Shown here: positions 1 through 7,997 of the stretch, piece by piece
Numbering within the stretch: position 1 is the stretch's first letter
Layout of the letters: each line of letters starts with the position of its first letter
Assembly (NCBI GenBank): GCA_020850735.1
Contig: JADZEE010000111.1
Span: forward strand, 1-36,099
DNA from: Gammaproteobacteria bacterium
Lineage (GTDB): Bacteria; Pseudomonadota; Gammaproteobacteria; JADZEE01
Direction of reading: 5' to 3'
Length of the DNA stretch: 36,099 nucleotides
Translations under genes and position numbers: made by a program
Notes under the pieces: model-generated
Database searches by the model: none
The model's input: the letters and a program-made list of their open reading frames with translations, nothing else
What the model was told of the DNA's origin: nothing

Positions 1-1083
1 ATGGAGGTACGCCTGTGCTCGACTGACCAGCTTGTGGCGCCGGCGCAGATGCGTACGTACCCGCTCTTCCACATGCATCTTGACCTTGGACATGACCCCC
101 GTGCAGTTGCGATGGTGAAAATAGTCGAACCAGCCGCGCAAACTGCGGTTGAGTTCCGCAATAATGTGGGACATGGGTATCGGTGTGCGTCGCCGGTCGG
201 TCAGGGCCTTGGTGCGGTCTTTGATCCGCTGCACCGACCGCCGCGACGGCTCCACGTGCGGGTAGCGTTTGCCGCTGTGGCGGCTGCGCCTGAGGTGGAA
301 GCGGAAGCCGAGAAAGTCAAAGGACTCCTCGCGAGCGTCCACCACCCGTGTCTTGGTCTCGTTCAGGCGCAGGTCCAGCCTGCCGAGCACCAGCCGTAGC
401 GCCGTCATCGGCCTGTCGACCTCACCGGCACACAGTACCACCACATCATCGGCATACCTCACCAGCCGTGTGCAATATCGCCGTTCCAACTCGTGCCGTT
501 CCCAGATCCGATCCAGAAGATGCAGATACAGGTTCGACAGCAATGGGGAAATCACCCCTCCCTGGGGTGTGCCCCGCCGGTTGCCTTTCCCGCCTCCACT
601 CGTGCGCCGTGTACCGTCATCGTCTTCTTCCACCACCGGGGCCTTGAGCCACTGCTTGATGAGCGCCAGTACGGCACCATCGCAGAGGCGTTCGGCCACC
701 ACCGCCAACAGTTTGGCGTGGGGAATGGTGTCGAAGTATTTCGACAGATCGGCGTCGATGACGTAGGCGTGTCCGGTTAACAGGGCATCCGCCACCGCAT
801 CCACCGCGTCATGGGCCGATCGCTTCGGGCGGAATCCGTACGAATATTCACAAAAGTCCGCTTCGAAGATCGGCTCCAAGACGAGCTTGGCCGCCATTTG
901 CACCACCCGGTCCCGGATGGTGGGTATGCCCAGCGGCCGTCGACTGCCATCGGGTTTGGGTATCCAGACCCGGCGCACCGCTTGTGCTCGGTACGTCTTG
1001 CTTTCCAGCTGCTCCCGCAGGTAACTAGCCGGCTTAGCAACGTCGACTGCATGAACTGAATCTGAAGCCTGGGTCTGGCTCAC
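1..1083 (-). CDS. Group II intron reverse transcriptase/maturase (LtrA type), 5'-truncated, 3' end outside window
   Basis: Reading the minus strand gives a continuous frame from about 1083 to the left edge. It carries the RT blocks in order: [10 protein letters not shown] and [14 protein letters not shown] (about 900-1000), YGFRP (826-840), [10 protein letters not shown] (541-570), the catalytic YADD (445-456), FDFLGFRF (about 300-325), then the maturase (domain X) motif LRGWFDYF (about 120-150). The family reverse-transcribes and splices group II introns. Homology starts abruptly at [11 protein letters not shown] near 1030, so the roughly 60-80 residue N-terminal part including RT0 is missing. 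Upstream the frame stays open but looks unrelated, with only a GTG (1083) as possible start. GC is visibly lower (about 55-60%) than in neighbours, which fits a mobile origin. Absence of an HNH domain cannot be judged because the C-terminus lies outside. Probably a non-functional remnant. Confidence 0.85.
   Translation of the reverse strand, partial: MSQTQASDSVHAVDVAKPASYLREQLESKTYRAQAVRRVWIPKPDGSRRPLGIPTIRDRVVQMAAKLVLEPIFEADFCEYSYGFRPKRSAHDAVDAVADALLTGHAYVIDADLSKYFDTIPHAKLLAVVAERLCDGAVLALIKQWLKAPVVEEDDDGTRRTSGGGKGNRRGTPQGGVISPLLSNLYLHLLDRIWERHELERRYCTRLVRYADDVVVLCAGEVDRPMTALRLVLGRLDLRLNETKTRVVDAREESFDFLGFRFHLRRSRHSGKRYPHVEPSRRSVQRIKDRTKALTDRRRTPIPMSHIIAELNRSLRGWFDYFHHRNCTGVMSKVKMHVEERVRTHLRRRHKLVSRAQAYLH
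1..1083 (-). mobile_element. Group II intron fragment lacking its 5' half
   Basis: The RT/maturase frame sits directly against the 3' end of amrS (stop at 1136). No GTGYG-type intron 5' boundary is visible in 1030-1135 on the minus strand, and no room exists for RNA domains I-III. The junction at about 1030-1080 is therefore a truncated 5' end. The 3' end (domains V/VI) would lie left of the window. The right boundary given is approximate. Confidence 0.55.
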
Positions 1084-1135
1084 CGAAGCGCGCCTGCTTC
1101 CGCGTCGATTGACGGCTTGATTTTGTAAACAGCTC

Positions 1136-2224
1136 TCAGGCGTAGCGACGCATGTCCACCGGCAGGCGCCGCGCGCCCCAGCGTCCGGCCTGCGGCTCGA
1201 ACACGCCGGCGCAGGGCGTGCCACAAGCCGCGCAGCGCCCGTCGCCGTCGAGGTTCCAGGTCGACAGCACGTACCAGTCGCGACCGATCAGCACCTCGCC
1301 GCAGGCATGGCAATAGGTGCTCTGACCATCGCCGTCGTGGACGTTGCCGGTATAGGCGTAGCGCACGCCGTTGTCCATGGCGATCCGCCGCGCGCGCGCG
1401 AGCGTCGCGGGCGGGGTCGGCCCGATGTCGCGCATCTTCCAGTCCGGGTGAAATGCGGTGAAATGCATGGGCACGTCGGGCCCGAGCTCCTTCACCACCC
1501 ACCGGGTCATCGCCTCGATCTCTTCGGTGGCGTCGTTTTCACCCGGGATGATCAACGTGGTGAGCTCGAGCCAGACCTGCGTCTCGTGCCTGAGATATAC
1601 GAGGGTATCGAGGACGGGTTGCAGGTGGCTGCCCGTGATCTTGTGGTAAAAACGATCCGTGAACGCCTTCAGATCGACGTTGGCGGCGTCGATGTGGCGG
1701 TAGAATTCACGCCGTGGCGCGTCGCACATGTAACCGGCGGTCACCGCCACCGACTTCACGCCACGCGCGTGGCAGGCGATCGCCGTGTCGATGGCGTACT
1801 CCATGAAGATCACCGGATCGTTGTAGGTGAATGCGACGCTGCGACATCCGAGCTCGGCGGCAACGGCGGCGATTTTCTCCGGTGAGGCGGCATCCGCGAG
1901 CGTGTCCGTCTCGCGCGACTTGCTGATGTCCCAGTTCTGGCAGAATTTGCAGGCGAGATTGCAGCCGGCGGTGCCGAACGACAGGATCGGCGTGCCCGGC
2001 AGAAAATGATTCAGGGGCTTCTTCTCGACCGGATCGACGCAGTAGCCGCTCGAGCGCCCGTAGCTGGTGAGCACGATGCTGTCGTCCCGGTTGGCGCGGA
2101 TGAAGCAAAGACCCTGCTGTCCGGCGTGCAGCTTGCAGGCGCGCGGACAGACGTCACACTGCACGCGCCCATCGTCGAGCGCGTGCCAGTAACGGGTCGG
2201 ATAGGCGTCGGTGAGATTGTGCAT
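1136..2224 (-). CDS. amrS: AmmeMemoRadiSam system radical SAM enzyme AmrS
   Basis: A 362-residue protein of the AmrS family, whose reaction is not established. The radical-SAM CxxxCxxC motif is C88-NLA-C92-KF-C95, followed by QNWDIS, which fits the AmrS/PflA-like subgroup. An N-terminal cysteine cluster (C23, C26, C30, C40) and two C-terminal CxxC pairs (CHAC, CAAC) suggest an extra metal site. Length is normal for the family, and the ATG at 2224 gives the expected N-terminus. It is transcribed divergently from the AMMECR1-domain gene amrA at 2357. The third partner of the named system (Memo/AmrB) is not in the window. The gene ends 50-100 bp from the group II intron remnant, which therefore sits in its 3' flank without disrupting it. 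Confidence 0.93.
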   Translation of the reverse strand: MHNLTDAYPTRYWHALDDGRVQCDVCPRACKLHAGQQGLCFIRANRDDSIVLTSYGRSSGYCVDPVEKKPLNHFLPGTPILSFGTAGCNLACKFCQNWDISKSRETDTLADAASPEKIAAVAAELGCRSVAFTYNDPVIFMEYAIDTAIACHARGVKSVAVTAGYMCDAPRREFYRHIDAANVDLKAFTDRFYHKITGSHLQPVLDTLVYLRHETQVWLELTTLIIPGENDATEEIEAMTRWVVKELGPDVPMHFTAFHPDWKMRDIGPTPPATLARARRIAMDNGVRYAYTGNVHDGDGQSTYCHACGEVLIGRDWYVLSTWNLDGDGRCAACGTPCAGVFEPQAGRWGARRLPVDMRRYA

Positions 2225-2318
2225 GGACTGCTACCACCGGTTGCTCATGATATGGGTTCGACCGCGCACACTCGTGCAGGTGCCGTCGCACAAACTGACG
2301 CGGATCACGGCGCGGGGC

Positions 2319-2347
2319 TTGTCTGCCGGCCCGTGCGACCCGATATT
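2319..2347 (+). promoter_or_regulatory. Possible amrA promoter (TTGTCT-N17-GATATT)
   Basis: A -35-like TTGTCT (2319-2324) and -10-like GATATT (2342-2347) are separated by 17 nt. The predicted start point is only about 3 nt before the amrA ATG, and no Shine-Dalgarno sequence is visible. If real, the transcript would be nearly leaderless. Sequence match only. Confidence 0.3.
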
Positions 2348-2356
2348 GACCGGCAG

Positions 2357-2932
2357 ATGATCAAAACGGAACCGGAATCGTATTCCGCCGCAGACCGGGG
2401 CTTGCTGCTCGGGGTCGCGCGCGAGTCCATCGCCGGGGGCCTGCGCGAGGGCCGGCGGCCGGTGGTGGCCGCGCAGCGCTATCCGGAGCGTCTGCGCGAG
2501 CGGCGCGCCACGTTCGTCACCCTCGACATCGACGGCGTGTTGCGCGGCTGCATCGGCTCGCTGGAGGCCTGCCGGCCACTGGTCGAGGACGTCGCCCACA
2601 ACGCCTGGGCGTCCGCCTTCGCGGATCCGCGTTTCGCGCCGCTGACGGCGGCAGAATTCACACGTGTGCATCTGCACATCTCGGTGCTCTCCCCGCCCGA
2701 GCCGTTCGCGGTCCAGGACGAGGCGCAGCTGCTCGCGGAGTTGCAACCCGGCGTCGACGGGCTCATTCTCGAGGACGGCGGGCGGCGCGCGACCTTCCTG
2801 CCCCAGGTGTGGGCGAGCCTGCCGCGGCCGCGGGACTTTCTCGTCCACCTCAAGCTCAAGGCCGGGTTGCCGCGCGAGCACTGGTCGACGACGCTGCGCT
2901 TTACGCGCTACCGCGCCGAGAGCATCGAGTAG
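2357..2932 (+). CDS. amrA: AMMECR1-domain protein AmrA
   Basis: A 191-residue AMMECR1-domain protein from ATG 2357. The family signature is visible: ATFVTLDIDGVLRGCIGSL near residue 60, then NAWASAFADPRF, VHLHISVLSPPEP, and a C-terminal block ending in LPREHW. The LRGCIGS segment is the most conserved piece of the family. The molecular function is unknown; in bacteria it is associated by name and gene neighbourhood with AmrS, its divergent neighbour here. The open frame extends upstream to 2006, but that part overlaps amrS antisense and has no family similarity, so I reject it. Downstream a 7-bp hairpin lies 10 nt after the stop, followed by the convergent acyl-CoA synthetase gene. Confidence 0.92.
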   Translation: MIKTEPESYSAADRGLLLGVARESIAGGLREGRRPVVAAQRYPERLRERRATFVTLDIDGVLRGCIGSLEACRPLVEDVAHNAWASAFADPRFAPLTAAEFTRVHLHISVLSPPEPFAVQDEAQLLAELQPGVDGLILEDGGRRATFLPQVWASLPRPRDFLVHLKLKAGLPREHWSTTLRFTRYRAESIE

Positions 2933-2941
2933 AGGAGCCCT

Positions 2942-2960
2942 CGGCGCTCCCGTAGCGCCG
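2942..2960. terminator. GC-rich hairpin between convergent amrA and acyl-CoA synthetase genes
   Basis: Perfect 7-bp arms CGGCGCT (2942-2948) and AGCGCCG (2954-2960) with loop CCCGT, starting 10 nt after the amrA stop. There is no U-tract, so it is a possible U-less terminator or 3'-end stabiliser only. Confidence 0.35.
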
Positions 2961-3095
2961 GTAATCGGCACCGTCCCACCGGCAGGGGTCCCGCTGGCGC
3001 TCGCCCCGGCTTGCGCTGCAACCAGGGCGCACGGACCCGCCGTCATGGGCGAGCCCGGGTCGCGGGCGCGGCAATCCGCGCCGCGGCGGCCGGCG

Positions 3096-4859
3096 TTACA
3101 GGTCTTCTTCCCAGTACTCGTCGCGGTGCCGCGCGGTCGCATCGCCGCGCCCTTGCTCGCGCCCGCGCAGCTCCACGCGCCGGATCTTGCCGGAGATGGT
3201 CTTGGGCAACTCGGCGAACTCGATCCGGCGAATGCGCTTGTACGGCGCCAGCCGCTCGCGACAGAAGCTGAGAATGTCGCCGGCGAGCCCGGCCGACGGC
3301 ACCTGGCCGGCCACCAGTACCACGTAGGCCTTGGGCACCGCCATGCGTACCGGATCGGGACTCGGCACGATTGCCGCTTCCGCGACCGCCGGATGCTCGA
3401 TGAGCACGCTCTCGAGCTCGAACGGGCTGATGCGGTAGTCCGAGGCCTTGAAGACGTCGTCGGCGCGACCGACGTAGGTGATGTAACCGCCGGCGTCACG
3501 ACTGGCCACGTCGCCGGTGTGATAGTGGCCGTCGCGCATGGCCTCGGCGGTCCGTTCAGGGTCGCCGTGGTAACCACGCATCAGACCGAGCGGACGGGCC
3601 GACAGATCGATGCAGATCTCACCCTCATCCGCCTCGCGGCCGTCCGCGTCCAGCAGTCTGATGCGGTAGCCGGGCAGCGGCCGGCCCATCGACCCGGGCT
3701 TGATCGGCTGGCCCGGAGGATTGCCGATCTGGGCGGTCGTCTCCGTCTGCCCGAAACCGTCGCGGATCGTCAGTCCCCAGGCCGCCCGCACCCGCTCGAT
3801 GATCTCCGGGTTGAGCGGCTCACCCGCCCCGCACACTTCGCGCAATGCGACGTCGTAATCCCCGAGCGGTTCCTGGATCAGCATCCGCCACACCGTCGGC
3901 GGCGCGCACAGGGTCGTCACCGAATAGCGTACCAGGGCCGCCAGGGTCGCTTTCGCGTCGAAGCGCCCGGTGTCGTGGACGAACACCGTCGCGCCCGCAT
4001 TCCAGGGCGCGAACACGTTGCTCCAGGCGTGCTTGGCCCAACCGGGCGAGCTGATGTTCCAGTGCACGTCGCCGGGCTGCAGTCCCAGCCAGTACATCGT
4101 CGACAGATGCCCGACCGGATAGCTCGCGTGGCTGTGCTCGACGAGCTTGGGCTGCGCCGTCGTGCCCGAGGTGAAATACAGCAGCAGCGTGTCGTCGGCA
4201 TGGGTGACGCCGTCCGCTTCGAAGCGGGCGCTCGCGGCGTCGGCGTCGGCGTAGGCGTGCCAGCCGGCAGGCGCCGTGCCCACGGCGACCCGGGTGAGCT
4301 GCGCCGCGACATCCGCGAAGCGATCGGCGAAACCGGCGGCCGTCACCACGTGGCGTACCCGACCCCGTGTCACGCGATCGCGCAGATCGGCGCTGCTCAG
4401 CAGTGTCGTCGCCGGAATGATCACCGCGCCGAGCTTCATCGCGGCGAGCATGGTCTCCCACAGCGGCACCACGTTGCCGAGCATGAGCAGGATGCGATCG
4501 CCGCGCCGCACGCCGAGCGCGCGCAGGTGGTTGGCGACCTGGTTGGAACGGCGCGCCAGCGCCGCGAACGACAGGCGCTGTTCGGCGCCGTGCTCATCGG
4601 CGACGATCAGCGCCGGTGCGTCACCCGCCCTGCTCCCGAGCGCGTCGAAATAGTCCAGCGCCCAGTTGAACTCGCCGAGCGCCGGCCAGGCGAAATCCCG
4701 GCAGGCGACGTCGGCCTCGCGGGCATGGGCGAGGAGAAAATCACGCGCCGCGAGGAAGCCCGCGGCGCCGCTCAGGGTCTGGCCCCCGCCGGCTCGACGG
4801 CCACGCCGATCACCACCGCCGTGGAACAGTTGTAGGCGGCGCTCTTGGTCCCCAGGCAC
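3096..4859 (-). CDS. AMP-forming acyl-CoA synthetase (ANL superfamily)
   Basis: An ANL-superfamily ligase: acid + ATP + CoA gives acyl-CoA + AMP + PPi. The P-loop-like A3 motif is TSGTTAQPK (about residues 230-238 from the GTG). The A5 motif is GFGQTETT, the A7/A8 region TGDVASRDAGG and YVGRADDVFKASDYRIS, and the C-terminal catalytic lysine motif PKTISGKIRR. The ELES variant and overall length (about 560-587 aa) fit medium-chain or aryl acid synthetases; the substrate cannot be read from sequence. The only in-frame GTG is at 4859, overlapping mauA by 88 bp. A CTG near 4777, right at the mauA stop, is an alternative and gives a more usual N-terminus. Position behind the amine dehydrogenase genes suggests it activates the acid derived from the amine, which is inference. 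Confidence 0.88.
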   Translation of the reverse strand: MPGDQERRLQLFHGGGDRRGRRAGGGQTLSGAAGFLAARDFLLAHAREADVACRDFAWPALGEFNWALDYFDALGSRAGDAPALIVADEHGAEQRLSFAALARRSNQVANHLRALGVRRGDRILLMLGNVVPLWETMLAAMKLGAVIIPATTLLSSADLRDRVTRGRVRHVVTAAGFADRFADVAAQLTRVAVGTAPAGWHAYADADAASARFEADGVTHADDTLLLYFTSGTTAQPKLVEHSHASYPVGHLSTMYWLGLQPGDVHWNISSPGWAKHAWSNVFAPWNAGATVFVHDTGRFDAKATLAALVRYSVTTLCAPPTVWRMLIQEPLGDYDVALREVCGAGEPLNPEIIERVRAAWGLTIRDGFGQTETTAQIGNPPGQPIKPGSMGRPLPGYRIRLLDADGREADEGEICIDLSARPLGLMRGYHGDPERTAEAMRDGHYHTGDVASRDAGGYITYVGRADDVFKASDYRISPFELESVLIEHPAVAEAAIVPSPDPVRMAVPKAYVVLVAGQVPSAGLAGDILSFCRERLAPYKRIRRIEFAELPKTISGKIRRVELRGREQGRGDATARHRDEYWEEDL

Positions 4860-5317
4860 CAGTCGATGTCATTGCTGCGACCCGGCCGGTACATCGGCTC
4901 CTCGGCCTCGTTGCGGTTGCACAAACAGCGCCCGCACACGCTCTTGCCGCAGCAGTCGTTGTAGGAAATGACGTAATCCTTGCCGTCGGCAGGATTGCGG
5001 CAGGTGCCGATCCAGGTGATCGGCGACGGCTCGGTCCCCGGCGGGCACTGGGTCTGCGAGCCACCGCAGCAGCCGCACAGGTAGCCGTCGATGGCGCAGT
5101 GACGCCAGTACTCGCAGGTGGCCGGATCGCCCGGATCCTCGGGATGCGGCGCCCGCGCGCCGCCGTCGGCTTCGGCCGCACGCGCCACCGGCAACAGCGG
5201 GAATGCGGCGGTCCCGCCAATGAGCGCGGCGCCCAGCCGCGCGAAGAATCCGCGCCGCGACGTTCGCCGCGCAACCTGCCTCGACCAGTCCTGAGAAATA
5301 TCGTCCAGCCAGCGCAT
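4772..5317 (-). CDS. mauA: TTQ-dependent amine dehydrogenase light chain, aromatic-amine-dehydrogenase-like
   Basis: The 181-residue catalytic subunit of a periplasmic quinoprotein that converts primary amines to aldehyde and ammonia. The tryptophan tryptophylquinone residues are W102 (TWIGTC) and W153 (DIDWCLG). The two assisting aspartates are D77 (CAIDGYL) and D121 (YNDCC). A Tat-type signal SRRGFFARLG (R21, R22) precedes a hydrophobic stretch ending near ARA. I count 14 cysteines in the mature part. Paracoccus MauA has 12 by my recollection; the extra pair (C84 in CGCCGG, C128 in KSVCGR) and the block NPADGKDYVISYNDCCGK match my recollection of aromatic amine dehydrogenase (AauA). The start has a good AAGGAG site 7 nt upstream. 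mauB ends 24 bp before it. No mauE, mauD or mauG is nearby, although all known maturation routes need such proteins. Confidence 0.93.
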   Translation of the reverse strand: MRWLDDISQDWSRQVARRTSRRGFFARLGAALIGGTAAFPLLPVARAAEADGGARAPHPEDPGDPATCEYWRHCAIDGYLCGCCGGSQTQCPPGTEPSPITWIGTCRNPADGKDYVISYNDCCGKSVCGRCLCNRNEAEEPMYRPGRSNDIDWCLGTKSAAYNCSTAVVIGVAVEPAGARP

Positions 5318-5341
5318 CAGAGTTCTCCTTCGTTCGCCGGA

Positions 5342-6469
5342 TCAGGGCACCTGCAGTACCGACGGCGTGAGCCCCAGGCCCGGTACGCTGCGCAGGTGCC
5401 TGCCGCTCGTGGCATCGTAGATCTCGAGCCCCGGATGCTCGGCATTGACGGTATACAGCAGCGGTGCACCATCGCGGCTGACCTGGATGGACGTTGCGTG
5501 CGGCTCGACCGGGAAGCGGGCCACGCGTTCGCCGCCGGCCAGATCGTGCACCCAGATCTCCTCCGCGGGCTGCTTGTGCGAACCGGCGCCGCCCCGGTGC
5601 ATGGCGACGTACAGGCGCGCGCTGGCGGCGTGCGCGGCGATCAGCTGGTAACCGCCGGGCCGCCACTGGTCGCGTTCGGCACCCTGCTGCACCGGCCAGG
5701 GCTTTTCGAAGCGTGGTGCCTCAGCGGCCACGTCGACCGCGTAGACGTCGCCTTTGTAGGAAATGAAATACCACTTGTCGCCGACGCGCACGGCGTCCTC
5801 GTTCAGCAGATCCTGCGCGGGTGCGAACAGGGGCTCGGTTTCCTTCTTGGACACGAGCTTGCCCTGATCGTCGAGCTTCACGACCAGCATGGTGCCGTTG
5901 GCGCACATCATCAGGAACCGCCGCGGTCCCGCGGCGTAGACCATGCCGCAGCCGGGTGTTTCGATTTCGCCGGCAAACGTGCGCGCCTGCGTGTCGACCA
6001 CGCTCACGGACTGCGCCGGGGTGAAGTTGTAAACCAGCACGAAGCGGCCGTCGTCGCTCACCTGCGAGGCGACCGGCGTCGCCACGCTGAGCAGTTGCTT
6101 GGGCGGGATCACGACCTCGCCGACCGGCGTGAGCTCGGTCGGTTCGTAAATCGTGACGACGTCGGTGCGCTCGCCGCGCGTACCGCGCGCGAAGAAGGTG
6201 TCCGTGGAGTAGAAAGACCGGTAACCGGGCGCCAGCACGAGCGCGTCGTGGAACGCGCCACCGGAAATCATGCCGAGCATCTCGCCCTTGTCGGCGTCGA
6301 CCAGGAAGGCCTTGCCATCGATACTGAACAGCGCCATGTCGTTGACCCAGACCCAGTGGGCGCCCGGGTTCGCCGGCAGCTTGCGCGCCGTCAGCTTCTC
6401 CGGTGCGATCTCGGCATGCGCCATACCCGCCGCGAGCGCACACAGCGCGATGATGCTTCGCTTCACCAT
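5342..6469 (-). CDS. mauB: Amine dehydrogenase heavy (large) subunit
   Basis: A 375-residue non-catalytic partner of the TTQ light chain, predicted to form a seven-bladed beta-propeller in the periplasm and support electron transfer to a soluble acceptor. A Sec signal peptide (VKRSIIALCALAAGMAHA) follows the ATG at 6469, which has GGAGA 8 nt upstream. Family features are the N-terminal HWVWVNDMALF block, YRSFYSTDTFFARGTRGERTDVV, and the tail block ATSIQVSRDGAPLLYTVN followed by LEIYDATSGRHLRSVPGLG. The frame is open up to 6532 but the extra 21 residues lack similarity, so I chose the internal ATG. It lies 80 bp after chaC on the same strand and directly before mauA. In known mau and aau operons the two subunit genes are separated by E and D; here they are adjacent. 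Confidence 0.93.
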   Translation of the reverse strand: MVKRSIIALCALAAGMAHAEIAPEKLTARKLPANPGAHWVWVNDMALFSIDGKAFLVDADKGEMLGMISGGAFHDALVLAPGYRSFYSTDTFFARGTRGERTDVVTIYEPTELTPVGEVVIPPKQLLSVATPVASQVSDDGRFVLVYNFTPAQSVSVVDTQARTFAGEIETPGCGMVYAAGPRRFLMMCANGTMLVVKLDDQGKLVSKKETEPLFAPAQDLLNEDAVRVGDKWYFISYKGDVYAVDVAAEAPRFEKPWPVQQGAERDQWRPGGYQLIAAHAASARLYVAMHRGGAGSHKQPAEEIWVHDLAGGERVARFPVEPHATSIQVSRDGAPLLYTVNAEHPGLEIYDATSGRHLRSVPGLGLTPSVLQVP

Positions 6470-6530
6470 GCCACATCTCCGTCGCAATTGGCCATTCGGC
6501 ACCGCCGGCCCGGCCGGCGCCGCCGAGCGC

Positions 6531-6538
6531 ATAATCTA
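6531..6538 (-). promoter_or_regulatory. -10-like element upstream of mauB (TAGATTAT)
   Basis: TAGATTAT on the minus strand lies 62 nt before the mauB ATG, in the 80-bp gap after chaC. The same TAGATTATG followed by mGC occurs upstream of the SDR at 20561 (20506-20513). No convincing -35 is present, so transcription may also come from the upstream SDR/chaC genes. Confidence 0.3.
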
Positions 6539-6549
6539 GGACAAACCGT

Positions 6550-7122
6550 CTAAATTTGCATCCCGTGCAGCGCCGCTTCGAGCGCAAATGTCTCTTCGTC
6601 GTGCGCGGCACCGAGCCGGCGCAGCGCCGCGGCCAGCTCGAGCACGTATTCCACGTTCGACCCGCTCGGGCCGGCAGCGGCGTGCACCTGTGCCGCCAGC
6701 GCCGGCAGGTCCGCGGGCCCGAGATAATCGACATTGTCCGCCGGGGCGAGCCAGGTCAGCGCCGCCGCCTGGCCGCCACCGGCGAATTCCACGGTGAGCC
6801 GGGTCCGCACATAGCCGCCCTGCTCACGCCGATCCAGCACCGCCAGCAGCGACTCCCGCCCGCCGGGTACGAGCCTGTAGGCGCGCCCCAGGCACGTGGC
6901 GGTGGCATCGGCAACGAGCGTGACCACCCGCCCCGGGGCACCGGGTACGCCGCGATGGTCCGTGGAGCCCTGCCAGAACCGGCGCCGCCAGCCGCGCACG
7001 ACAGCCGGGCGGGCCTCGGCGTACGGAAAGCCGGGCCGCCAGATGAGCGAGCCGTAGCCGAAAATCCAGTCGGCCACGGTCCCAGGGTCGCCGGAATCGT
7101 TGCGGGCCGCCACGTGCCGCAT
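6550..7122 (-). CDS. ChaC-like gamma-glutamylcyclotransferase
   Basis: A 190-residue cytoplasmic protein of the ChaC branch of gamma-glutamylcyclotransferases, enzymes that split glutathione into 5-oxoproline and Cys-Gly. Visible motifs are the substrate-binding WIFGYGSLIWRPGF near residues 19-32, the RGWRRRFWQGSTDHRG block typical of ChaC, and LDRREQGGY, where the glutamate is the predicted general acid/base. Its ATG shares one base with the stop of the upstream SDR gene (TGATG), which implies translational coupling. The stop is a TAG 80 bp before mauB. Glutathione is used in aldehyde detoxification in many bacteria, so a link to the amine dehydrogenase is conceivable but unproven. Length and motifs are normal. 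Confidence 0.9.
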   Translation of the reverse strand: MRHVAARNDSGDPGTVADWIFGYGSLIWRPGFPYAEARPAVVRGWRRRFWQGSTDHRGVPGAPGRVVTLVADATATCLGRAYRLVPGGRESLLAVLDRREQGGYVRTRLTVEFAGGGQAAALTWLAPADNVDYLGPADLPALAAQVHAAAGPSGSNVEYVLELAAALRRLGAAHDEETFALEAALHGMQI

Positions 7123-7931
7123 CAGTCGAGCTTGCGGAAGTCCCGCCCGTGCCGTGCCATGAGGCGTCGCGCGAGCGCCGGCGGCAATATCCGCATGACG
7201 AGCGCGATGGCACGGTTGACCCGCCCGGGGATGTGCACCGGTTGCCCCCGCTCGACCGCCTCCACGCCCTCACGCGCCACCCGCTCGGCGGACATCCACA
7301 GGTACCCGGGCAGCCGCGCCACCTGCGCACGGGTGCCGGCGACGTCGTGGAACTCCGAACCGGTGAAACCCGGGCACAGGGCGCACACGTGCACGCCGTC
7401 GGCGCCGTACTCGAGGGCGAGGGCTTCGGAAAAGCGCAGCAGCCAGGCCTTGATCGGGATGTACAGCGTATGCCCGGCGGTGGCGGGCAGATGGCCCGCG
7501 AGCGAGGCCACGTTGATGACGCGGCCGTAGCCGCGCGCACGCATGCCCGGCAGGAGCCGGTGGGTGAGCTCGGCGACCGCCACCAGCATGAGCTGCAGCA
7601 CGCGGGCCTGCGCCGCCCAGTCGCGGCTCAGATAGGTGCCGGACAAGCCGTAGCCGGCGTTGTTGACCACGACATCGATGTCCACGCCCTGCCGTGCGGT
7701 AAATTCGCACAGTGCGGCCGGCGCGCCGGGCACGGCGAGATCCGCCGCCAGGGTACGCGCCACGATGCCGTGCGCGTGTTCGAGCTCGCGCGCCAGCGCC
7801 TCGAGCCGGTCGGTACGCCGCGCCGTCAGCACGACGTTCGCCCCCCGGCGCGCGTACTCGGCGGCAAATGCCCTGCCGATCCCCGCCGAAGCCCCCGTAA
7901 TCAACGCCGTCCGCCCGCGCACGACCGCCAC
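7122..7931 (-). CDS. Short-chain dehydrogenase/reductase (classical SDR)
   Basis: A classical SDR of about 269 residues. It shows the nucleotide-binding TGASAGIG near the N-terminus, NNAGYG, a catalytic serine in NVASLAG and the active-site YIPIK (YxxxK). The RR in TARRTDRL after beta-2 favours NADP(H), which is family knowledge rather than proof. The frame is open up to 8213, but that extension is antisense to the ABC gene. The start is therefore a GTG at 7931 (or 7922), immediately before RGRTALITGAS. It is the first gene of the minus-strand series SDR-chaC-mauB-mauA-acyl-CoA synthetase and overlaps chaC by one base. The C-terminal LPPALARRLMARHGRDF resembles the tail of uncharacterised SDRs acting on lipophilic alcohols or ketones. 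Substrate unknown. Confidence 0.88.
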   Translation of the reverse strand: MAVVRGRTALITGASAGIGRAFAAEYARRGANVVLTARRTDRLEALARELEHAHGIVARTLAADLAVPGAPAALCEFTARQGVDIDVVVNNAGYGLSGTYLSRDWAAQARVLQLMLVAVAELTHRLLPGMRARGYGRVINVASLAGHLPATAGHTLYIPIKAWLLRFSEALALEYGADGVHVCALCPGFTGSEFHDVAGTRAQVARLPGYLWMSAERVAREGVEAVERGQPVHIPGRVNRAIALVMRILPPALARRLMARHGRDFRKLD

Positions 7932-7985
7932 GATGCCGTGCCACCGACAGCGACGCAAGCACCACGCGAGGGCGCCGGCCTTCCG

Positions 7986-7991
7986 TAGAAT
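7986..7991 (+). promoter_or_regulatory. -10-like TAGAAT just upstream of the ABC ATPase start
   Basis: TAGAAT ends 6 nt before the ATG at 7998 and no Shine-Dalgarno sequence is present, so a leaderless transcript is possible. No good -35 is seen at 17 nt. Confidence 0.3.
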
Positions 7992-7997
7992 GTGCGC

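Noticed and set aside
1..780. Diversity-generating retroelement as identity of the left-edge RT
   Set aside because: The RT has [10 protein letters not shown] and a maturase domain X, typical of group II introns; no template/variable repeat pair or target gene is seen.
2664..4835. Long open plus-strand frame (over 700 codons) opposite the acyl-CoA synthetase
   Set aside because: Its translation is Arg/Ala/His-rich without motifs; the opposite strand encodes a canonical ANL enzyme. GC-rich antisense artefact.
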